A stretch of DNA of 64,000 bases from Luteimonas granuli. GTDB lineage: Bacteria; Pseudomonadota; Gammaproteobacteria; Xanthomonadales; Xanthomonadaceae. The translations under genes and the position numbers were made by a program. A model generated the notes under the pieces. That model had not been told where the DNA came from, did not search any database, and saw only the letters and a list, made by a program, of their open reading frames with translations. Of the stretch, positions 58,299-64,000 are shown one piece after another. Position 1 is the stretch's first letter; every line of letters begins with the position of its first letter. The stretch covers positions 1,054,001 through 1,118,000 of the forward strand of contig NZ_CP042218.1 in assembly GCF_007795095.1 (NCBI RefSeq), written 5' to 3'.

Positions 58299-59510
58299 TC
58301 ACACCACCAGGTCGTTGGCGCTGGTGATCGCCAGGATGATGCCGATCATGATCACCCCGATGGCGCCGCCGATCAGCAGGATGGCCGCCGGCTCGAGCAG
58401 GGCCAGGAACTGTTTCATGCGCCTTCGGCCAGCTTCTTCGCACAGCCGCGCCAGGGACTGCAGCATGGCCGGCAGCTCGCCGGAGCGCTCGCCCACCCGC
58501 ACCAGGTTGTAGCCGGTGGGGGTCAGCGTCTGCTGCTCCTCCAGGGAGTCGGCCAGGGTGGCACCGGCGCGGACGTTGCGCGCCACTTCGTCCAGGCGCG
58601 CGCGGCGCCCGGGCGCACGCACGCTCGATCGCGCCAGGCCGAGCGCATCCAGCAGCGGTACCCGATTGCCCAGCAGGGTGCCCAGCACGCGCGCCCAGGC
58701 GGCGGTCTCGGACTCGACACGCCAGGTGCCGAGCATCGGCACGCGCTCCAGCCATTCGTAGGCGCGCCCCCGGGCGGCGGGGTCGCGCAGGAAGCGGGCG
58801 GCGGTGGCGGCCAGGGCCGCGAGCAGCAGGACCAGGGCCCACCACCACTCGCGCGCGAACATGCCGGTGTTGAGTACGGCCGCACCCAGCCAGGGCAGGC
58901 TGTCGGCGCGGTTGAGCAGGGCCGAGAACTTCGGCACCACGAAGGTGAACATCATCACCACCGCGCCCAGGCCGGCGAGAACCAGCACGGCCGGATAGGT
59001 CAGCGCCTGGCGGATCTCGGTCCGCACGCCTTCGTCGTATTCCATCTGCGCCACGGCATCGTGCAGGGCGCGGCCGAGCTGGCCGGCCTTCTCGCCGCTG
59101 CGCACCAGCGGCTCGACATAGGCCGGCAGCGGCAGGCCGGTGGCCATCAGCGCCTGCGAAAACGCCTGGCCCTGGCGCAGCGCGGCGGACATCGACTCGA
59201 AGGCCGCCAGCAGGCGCGGGTGGTGGGCCGAGCGGGTCTGGGCCGCGACCGCCTCGGCCAGGCCCACGCCCGAGGCGAGGAGGGTCGACAGTTCGTGCAG
59301 GGCGAGGATCAGGTCGGTGCTGCGGAGGCGCCTCTGCCGGCGCGCGCCGGGCAGGCGCCGGGAGGGTTGCAGCCCTTCCTCCCGCAGCGAGATCACCGAC
59401 AGCCCGCGGCGCTCAAGGCTGCGGGCGGCCTCGCGCTCGGACTGGCCGGAAACCTCGCCTTCCAGCGCGGCGCCCTCCGCATTGAGCGCATTGAACCGGT
59501 AGCGGGGCAT
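58299..59510 (-). CDS. gspF: type II secretion inner-membrane protein GspF
   Basis: 403 aa polytopic protein of the type II secretion platform. It begins MPRYRFNALNAEGAALEGEVSGQSEREAARSLERRGLSVISL, typical of GspF, and has DLILALHELSTLLASGVGLAEAV and three hydrophobic segments, ending AILLIGGAIGVIMIGIILAITSANDLVV. It starts three bases after the gspE stop. The exported-protein promoter region lies just beyond its stop, and no strong terminator is evident between. Confidence 0.93.
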   Translation of the reverse strand: MPRYRFNALNAEGAALEGEVSGQSEREAARSLERRGLSVISLREEGLQPSRRLPGARRQRRLRSTDLILALHELSTLLASGVGLAEAVAAQTRSAHHPRLLAAFESMSAALRQGQAFSQALMATGLPLPAYVEPLVRSGEKAGQLGRALHDAVAQMEYDEGVRTEIRQALTYPAVLVLAGLGAVVMMFTFVVPKFSALLNRADSLPWLGAAVLNTGMFAREWWWALVLLLAALAATAARFLRDPAARGRAYEWLERVPMLGTWRVESETAAWARVLGTLLGNRVPLLDALGLARSSVRAPGRRARLDEVARNVRAGATLADSLEEQQTLTPTGYNLVRVGERSGELPAMLQSLARLCEEAGRRRMKQFLALLEPAAILLIGGAIGVIMIGIILAITSANDLVV

Positions 59511-59513
59511 GCG

Positions 59514-61208
59514 TCAGACCGCCGTCACGCGCAGCACCTCGTCCACCGAGGTCAGGCCCTGCCAGGCCTTGAGCAGGCCGTCCTCGCGCAGGAAGCGGAA
59601 GCCGCGCTCGCGGGCCATGGCGCGCAGCTGCTGGTGGCTGGCGCCGGCCACCACGGCCTGCTGCATGGCCTCGTCCACCGGCACCAGCTCATAGATGCCG
59701 ATGCGGCCGCGGTAGCCGGTGTTCTGGCATTGGCCGCAGCCGACCGGCTCCATCCAGCGCGCCGGTGCGTCCCCCAGCACCCGACGCGCCCAGCGGGCGG
59801 CCTCTTCGGCGATCGCCGGCAGCACGCCGGTGGCCGGGCGCGCGCAGTGCGGGCACAGGCGCCGCACCAGGCGCTGCGCCTGGACACCCTTGAGCGGGGT
59901 GGCCACCAGGAAGGGCTCGACGCCCATGTCGATCAGCCGGGTGAAGGCGCCCAGTGCGTCGTTGGTATGCACGGTGGACAGCACCAGATGGCCGGTCAGC
60001 GCCGACTGGATGGCGATCTCTGCCGTCTCCCGGTCGCGGATCTCGCCGACCATGATCACGTCCGGGTCCTGGCGCAGGATCGAACGCAGCGCACCGGCGA
60101 AGGTCAGGCCGATGTCGGCATGGGTCTGGATCTGGGTGATGCCGGGCAGCTGGAACTCGACCGGATCTTCGACCGTGATGATCTTCTTGCGGCCGTCGTC
60201 CGCGGCAGCGAGGGTGGCATACAGGGTGGTCGACTTGCCCGAGCCCGTGGGCCCGGTGACCAGCACGATGCCGTGCGCCTCGTGGCTCCAGGCGGTCAGC
60301 AGCTCGAGATGGTCGGGGGCCATCCCCAGGCGCTCCAGGCCCAGGTCCTTGCGCTCCTTGGGCAGCAGGCGCAGCACGATGGATTCGCCGTGCACGCCGG
60401 GCAGCGCCGAGGCGCGGATATCCATGGCCTGGCCGCTGGCGCGCACGCTCAGGCGTCCATCCTGCGGCAGTCGGCGCTCGGCGATGTCCATGCCCGAGAT
60501 CAGCTTGAGCCGAGAGGCCACGGCGTCGAAGCGCTCGCGCGGCAGCTGCAGGCGGCTGTAGAGCACGCCGTCGATGCGGAAGCGGACCGCGAACTCGCGC
60601 TCGTCGGGTTCGAGGTGGATGTCCGAAGCGCGCTGTTCGACCGCCTGGGCGAGCAGGCTGTTGACCAGTTCGACCACCGGCGCCTCTTCGGCCAGTTCGC
60701 GCAGGTGGCGCACGTCGTCGCTGCCATGGCCGTCGCCGCGCGCTTCCTGCGCCAACTGATCGAGCGTGCGCTCCAGCAGCTGTGCGGTGACCAGCACGGG
60801 CCGCACCGGGCGCTGCGGATAGAGATAGGCCAGCACTTCCTGCAGCGCCGGGTCGAGCGGGTCGCGGCTGGCGCACCAGGCCTGGCCGTCGCCGTCCTCC
60901 CACAGCAGCACGCCACGGTCGCGCATCCAGTCGAGCGTGGCCTGGCCATCGCCGGGGACCACCCAGGCCGCGGCCGATTCCGGCAGCGCCACGTCGCGGC
61001 CGGCCAGCGGCAGGTCGAGCTGCAGGCACAGCGCGTCCAGCAGCTGGTCTTCGGACAGTGCGCCGATGCGGACCAGCAGGCTGCCCAGCCTGCCGCCGAC
61101 GTCCTGCTGCAGTTCCAGCGCGCGCTCGAGATCCGCCGGGCGCACGGCGCTCCGCTCCAGGAGCAACTGGCCGAGCAGGGGTTGGGTGGTCGCTGCAATC
61201 GCGTTCAT
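59514..61208 (-). CDS. gspE: type II secretion ATPase GspE
   Basis: 564 aa cytoplasmic secretion ATPase. It has an N-terminal interaction domain (MNAIAATTQPLLGQLLLERSAVRP), SDIHLEPDEREFAVRFRIDGVLY, Walker A GPTGSGKSTTLY with Lys325, the Asp box ITVEDPVEFQLPGI, Walker B RQDPDVIMVGEIRDRETAEIAIQSALTGHLVLSTVHTN and a zinc-binding tetracysteine (CPHC and CGQC). The start overlaps the stop of the ABC permease gene by four bases (ATGA). GspF follows after three bases. Confidence 0.94.
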   Translation of the reverse strand: MNAIAATTQPLLGQLLLERSAVRPADLERALELQQDVGGRLGSLLVRIGALSEDQLLDALCLQLDLPLAGRDVALPESAAAWVVPGDGQATLDWMRDRGVLLWEDGDGQAWCASRDPLDPALQEVLAYLYPQRPVRPVLVTAQLLERTLDQLAQEARGDGHGSDDVRHLRELAEEAPVVELVNSLLAQAVEQRASDIHLEPDEREFAVRFRIDGVLYSRLQLPRERFDAVASRLKLISGMDIAERRLPQDGRLSVRASGQAMDIRASALPGVHGESIVLRLLPKERKDLGLERLGMAPDHLELLTAWSHEAHGIVLVTGPTGSGKSTTLYATLAAADDGRKKIITVEDPVEFQLPGITQIQTHADIGLTFAGALRSILRQDPDVIMVGEIRDRETAEIAIQSALTGHLVLSTVHTNDALGAFTRLIDMGVEPFLVATPLKGVQAQRLVRRLCPHCARPATGVLPAIAEEAARWARRVLGDAPARWMEPVGCGQCQNTGYRGRIGIYELVPVDEAMQQAVVAGASHQQLRAMARERGFRFLREDGLLKAWQGLTSVDEVLRVTAV

Positions 61209-62017
61209 AGGAGGTCCGCAAAGCCCCGGCGCAGCACGGAGAACACCTTGTAGCCGACGGCGAACACCACGGCCGCGACCAGCGAATAGCCTGCGAAGCG
61301 ACCGGGATCCGGCCAGCGGCCGTGCAGGATGCAGTCGCGCAGTGTCTCGGTGGGCCAGGTGATGGGATTGAAGTGGACGATGCCCTGCAAGGCCTCCGGC
61401 ACCATGTCCAGCGGGAAGAAGACGTTGCCGGTGAACAGGACCGCCACCACCAGGATGCCGGTGAACTGCCCGAGGTCGCGGAGATAGACACCCAGCGCGG
61501 CGAACACCAGGGCCAGTCCGTACAGGAGCATCAGATAGGGCAGCAGCACCAGCGGCACGGCGAGCACCGAGAGGTGCCAGCCTCCGGCGAAGAACCCGTT
61601 CACGCCGACCAGGAGGGCGAGGCCCAGCAGCGAATGCACGAGCGCGGTGCCCAAGGGCACCGCGACCAGGACCGGCAGCGGGAACACCATCTTCCGGACG
61701 AAATTGCTGTTGCGCTGCATCAGGCCCGGCGCGAGCCCCACGGATTCGGCCAGCAGCCCATGGACCAGCAGGCCCGCGAACAGGTTGAGCGTGAAACCGA
61801 GATGGTCGCCCTCGGCCAGGCCCGGCCAGCGCGCCCGGAACACGGTTCCGAAGACGAAGCCATACAGCGCCAGCATCAGCATCGGCAACAGCATCGGCCA
61901 GGCCCAGCCCAGCAGGGTGCCGCGGTAGCGCGCCTTCAGGTCCTGCGCGACCAGGGTCCGCCAGAGCGCGAAGAGATTGGCGGCGCGCATGCTCATTGGT
62001 TGCGGAAGGGTGGCCAT
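61205..62017 (-). CDS. wzm: polysaccharide ABC exporter permease (Wzm/ABC-2 type)
   Basis: 270 aa membrane permease of the ABC-2 family, with LKARYRGTLLGWAWPMLLPMLMLALYGFVFGTVFRARWPG near the N terminus, SNFVRKMVFPLPVLVAVPLGTALVHSLLGL, LVFAALGVYLRDLGQFTGILV and FNPITWPTETLRDCIL, as in Wzm/KpsM. It is the probable partner of Wzt at 55024-56310. Starts at 62017 (MATLPQPMS) and 61996 (MSMRAANL) are both possible; neither has a strong ribosome site. It is translationally coupled to gspE (ATGA), an unusual link between glycan export and protein secretion. Confidence 0.88.
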   Translation of the reverse strand: MATLPQPMSMRAANLFALWRTLVAQDLKARYRGTLLGWAWPMLLPMLMLALYGFVFGTVFRARWPGLAEGDHLGFTLNLFAGLLVHGLLAESVGLAPGLMQRNSNFVRKMVFPLPVLVAVPLGTALVHSLLGLALLVGVNGFFAGGWHLSVLAVPLVLLPYLMLLYGLALVFAALGVYLRDLGQFTGILVVAVLFTGNVFFPLDMVPEALQGIVHFNPITWPTETLRDCILHGRWPDPGRFAGYSLVAAVVFAVGYKVFSVLRRGFADLL

Positions 62018-62110
62018 GCCTGGGACTGCGGAAAGGTTGCGGAAGGTTACCAGTTGGGCATGCCGCTCCCACGCTAGAATCGGGTTTCCGCACACCCCTC
62101 CGGTTCCCGC

Positions 62111-62560
62111 ATGCGCAAGTCCTTCCGCTCCCCGTCCCGCATCCGCGGCTTCAGCCTGCTCGAAATGATCGTGGTGCTGGTGATCATCGGCCTGATCATG
62201 GGACTGGTGGGGCCGCGCTTGTTCAGCCAGGCCGACCGCGCCAAGGTCCAGACCGCGGAAACCCAGGTCAAGATGCTGCGCGGCGCGCTGCAGACCATGC
62301 GCCTGGACATCGGCCGCTTCCCGACCGAGGACGAAGGCCTGCAGCTGCTGACCCAGCGCCCGTCCGACGCCAGGCTGGCCAACCGCTGGCAGGGTCCGTA
62401 TCTGGACGAGACGGTCCCGGCCGACCCCTGGGGCAATCCCTATCAGTATTCGCCGCGGGCGGCAGGCGACCATGCCTTCACCCTGTTCTCGTACGGTGCG
62501 GACGGCCAGGCGGGCGGCACCGGCCACGACGCCGACATCGGGCAACTGCCCGCGCCGTGA
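62111..62560 (+). CDS. gspG: type II secretion major pseudopilin GspG
   Basis: 149 aa major pseudopilin. The prepilin peptidase site is RG/FSLLEMIVV (cleavage after Gly13, Glu at +5). The globular domain has DIGRFPTEDEGLQLL, DPWGNPYQYSPRAAGDHAFTLFSYGADGQAGGTG, typical of GspG including the calcium loop. It is the first of the G-H-I-J-K series, divergent from the wzm-gspE-gspF unit, with about 93 bases between for two promoters. Confidence 0.95.
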   Translation: MRKSFRSPSRIRGFSLLEMIVVLVIIGLIMGLVGPRLFSQADRAKVQTAETQVKMLRGALQTMRLDIGRFPTEDEGLQLLTQRPSDARLANRWQGPYLDETVPADPWGNPYQYSPRAAGDHAFTLFSYGADGQAGGTGHDADIGQLPAP

Positions 62561-62946
62561 CGCGCGCCTCCGGCTACACGCTGCTGGAGATGGTGGTGGT
62601 GCTGGCGCTGATGGGGCTGGCCGTGGGCATGGCTGCCCCCGCGGGCTTCCGCATGATCGAGTCGTGGCGCGAGGCGGGCGATGTGGACGAGGTGCTGCGG
62701 CAGCTGGCCGCACTGCCGACGGCGGCGCGCGAACAGGGCCGCGCGATCCGCCTGCCGCCCGACGACGGTGCGAGCATGCCGGCGGTACTGCCCGAAGGCT
62801 GGTCCCTCGAGATGGAGGAGGCGCTGGTGGTCCGGCCCAACGGCGCCTGCGGCAATGCGCAGGGACGGCTGCTGACCCGCCGCCAGGTGGTCGACTTCCG
62901 GGTGGAGGCGCCCTTCTGCCGGATCATCCGGACGCCGCCGCAGTGA
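62557..62946 (+). CDS. gspH: type II secretion minor pseudopilin GspH
   Basis: 129 aa minor pseudopilin starting at a GTG in a GTGA overlap with gspG. The cleavage site is ASG/YTLLEMVVV, followed by one hydrophobic helix and a beta-rich globular part including PEGWSLEMEEALVVRPNGACG. It is named by order in the operon and by the H-type signature. Confidence 0.85.
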   Translation: MTRASGYTLLEMVVVLALMGLAVGMAAPAGFRMIESWREAGDVDEVLRQLAALPTAAREQGRAIRLPPDDGASMPAVLPEGWSLEMEEALVVRPNGACGNAQGRLLTRRQVVDFRVEAPFCRIIRTPPQ

Positions 62947-63386
62947 ACGCGGTCCGAGCCTGCACCAGCCGCTCCGCGCAGGCGGGATTCACGCTGCTGG
63001 AGGCCATCGTGGCGATGGTCGTCATGGGGACCTGCCTGCTGGCCCTCTACGGCTGGCTGTCCACCAACACCATCGCAGTGACGCGCGCGCAGGCGCAGAT
63101 GCGGGCGGTCGCGGACGCACGTTCGGCGCTGGCGGCCATCGAGTCGATCAATCCGATGTCCGAGCGCAGCGGCACGCGCGAGATCCCGCCGCTTACCGTC
63201 AGCTGGGACTCCACACCCCTCACGCCGACCCGCCCCGGGATCAGCCAGGCCGGGATGCCCACGCTGTTCGACTTCGCGCTCTACCGGCTGGACGTGCGCG
63301 TCGCGCGGGAAGGCGCCGTGGTGCGTGAATTCCAGGTGCGGCGCGTGGGCTGGGTGCAGGCGCGCAGCGGGGGATTCGTCGAATGA
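62943..63386 (+). CDS. gspI: type II secretion minor pseudopilin GspI
   Basis: 147 aa minor pseudopilin starting at a GTG overlapping the gspH stop. The cleavage site is QAG/FTLLEAIVAMVVMG, the GspI pattern, then SALAAIESINPMSERSGTREIPPLTVSWDSTPLTP. It would sit in the pseudopilus tip with GspJ and GspK. Confidence 0.85.
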   Translation: MNAVRACTSRSAQAGFTLLEAIVAMVVMGTCLLALYGWLSTNTIAVTRAQAQMRAVADARSALAAIESINPMSERSGTREIPPLTVSWDSTPLTPTRPGISQAGMPTLFDFALYRLDVRVAREGAVVREFQVRRVGWVQARSGGFVE

Positions 63387-63964
63387 CGGCGCGCGCCCGC
63401 GGCTTCACCCTGCTGGAGATGATCGTCGTCCTGATGATCGCGGCCATGGCCCTGACGCTCGGCTTCCAGTCGCTCGGCCAGTGGCAGCGCGCGCAGACGG
63501 GCATCGCCGCGATCGGAGAGGCCGCGCGCGAGACGGTGCTGACGCAGGACTGGCTGCGCGACTCGCTGCGGGGCCTGACGCCGCTGGAGGATCCCGTGTT
63601 CACAGGCGATGCGGACGGCGTGGCCGGGATCACCCTGGCTCCGGTCCTGTCCGGACAGGGCGGGCTCACACCCATCCGCTGGCGGCTCGAGGATGAGGCC
63701 GGGGTGGCCTGGCTGTTGCTCACCGAACACGACGACACCCTGCGCCTGCCCTTGCCCGGCGGCGGACCCGCGCACTTCGGTTTCATCGACCGGGAGGGCG
63801 AAGTCCATGCGGAGTGGCCGCCGCGCCTCGGACTGCACGACCAGTTGCCGGCCGCGATCATGCTGACCATCGAAGCCGACGGCCAGCCGGCGCATGTATG
63901 GATCGCCGCGGTGGCCGGCGACCGCAACTCCTATTACCGGGCCTTCGAACGTGAGCCGGACTGA
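63383..63964 (+). CDS. gspJ: type II secretion minor pseudopilin GspJ
   Basis: 193 aa minor pseudopilin starting in an ATGA overlap with gspI. The site ARG/FTLLEMIVVLMI precedes a larger globular domain than in GspH/I, as expected for GspJ. Its end overlaps the gspK start by 14 bases. Confidence 0.86.
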   Translation: MTARARGFTLLEMIVVLMIAAMALTLGFQSLGQWQRAQTGIAAIGEAARETVLTQDWLRDSLRGLTPLEDPVFTGDADGVAGITLAPVLSGQGGLTPIRWRLEDEAGVAWLLLTEHDDTLRLPLPGGGPAHFGFIDREGEVHAEWPPRLGLHDQLPAAIMLTIEADGQPAHVWIAAVAGDRNSYYRAFEREPD

Positions 63965-64000
63965 CGCCCGCCAGCAGGGCGGCTTCGTGCTGGTGCTGGT
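63951..64000 (+). CDS. gspK: type II secretion minor pseudopilin GspK, N-terminal fragment
   Basis: A GTG at 63951, overlapping the gspJ stop, opens a frame reading VSRTDARQQGGFVLVLV to the window edge. RQQGG before a hydrophobic run is the GspK prepilin start, in which the usual Glu at +5 is absent. Only 16 codons are visible. Confidence 0.7.
   Translation, partial: MSRTDARQQGGFVLVL

Overview
This window reads as chromosome from a high-GC gammaproteobacterium of the Xanthomonadaceae (Lysobacter/Luteimonas-like). The base composition is very GC-rich. The gene order pepA-holC-valS, the MCE (Mla-type) operon, the xps-type arrangement of type II secretion genes and the H-NS protein of the XrvA/MvaT-like group all fit. 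This placement comes from gene content and protein resemblance, not from a database search. No rRNA or tRNA gene was seen.

Layout. (1) 0-11 kb: an FAA-hydrolase-family enzyme, the mechanosensitive channel MscL, an exported M28 zinc peptidase, a convergent TrmH/RlmB-type rRNA methylase with an alanine/sodium symporter, an RND efflux pump with its lipoprotein adaptor, and cysteine synthase. (2) 11-17 kb, minus strand: class I aldolase, pyruvate kinase and phosphoglycerate kinase (lower glycolysis), then LptG/LptF of the LPS exporter. (3) 17-27 kb: pepA-holC-valS on plus; pssA, a small psi-like (HolD) gene and rimI on minus; a DUF4124 protein and proS on plus. (4) 27-34 kb: H-NS protein, ThrE-type exporter, a four-gene MCE lipid transport operon whose last gene is overrun by an IS110-family insertion, then ETF-ubiquinone oxidoreductase. 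(5) 35-44 kb: a WbsX/RgpF-type polysaccharide enzyme, a lipoprotein zinc protease with FG-GAP/VCBS repeats, 3-oxoacid CoA-transferase, and the two ETF subunits (etfA carries a one-base frameshift). (6) 44-56 kb: a surface-glycan region with a small flippase-like protein, a large membrane protein, glycosyltransferases, methyltransferase, sulfotransferases and the ABC ATPase Wzt. (7) 56-64 kb: a strongly terminated exported protein, GspF, GspE and the ABC permease Wzm on minus, with the pseudopilins GspG-H-I-J and the start of GspK on plus.

Three kinds of non-coding structure stand out. First, a family of short REP-like palindromes beginning with GTAG lies between genes and repeatedly supplies the stop codon of neighbouring genes. 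Second, a larger intergenic element is present around 10.5-11.07 kb and 26.3-27.2 kb. It has 13-bp terminal inverted repeats and nested long hairpins that share one conserved loop. Third, the IS110-family element (32562-33713) carries a readable bridge-RNA region. One predicted loop matches the REP element into which the IS is inserted, and the other matches the IS's own two ends. This is the most exciting item in the window: an apparently intact, REP-targeting, RNA-guided recombinase whose programme can be read by eye.

How the genes fit together: ETF alpha/beta pass electrons to ETF-QO. Wzt and Wzm, although split by secretion genes, probably form one exporter for a glycan built by the 44-56 kb genes. 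GspE-K begin a type II secretion system that probably exports the peptidases. HolC and the HolD-like protein would form the chi-psi pair of the polymerase III clamp loader.
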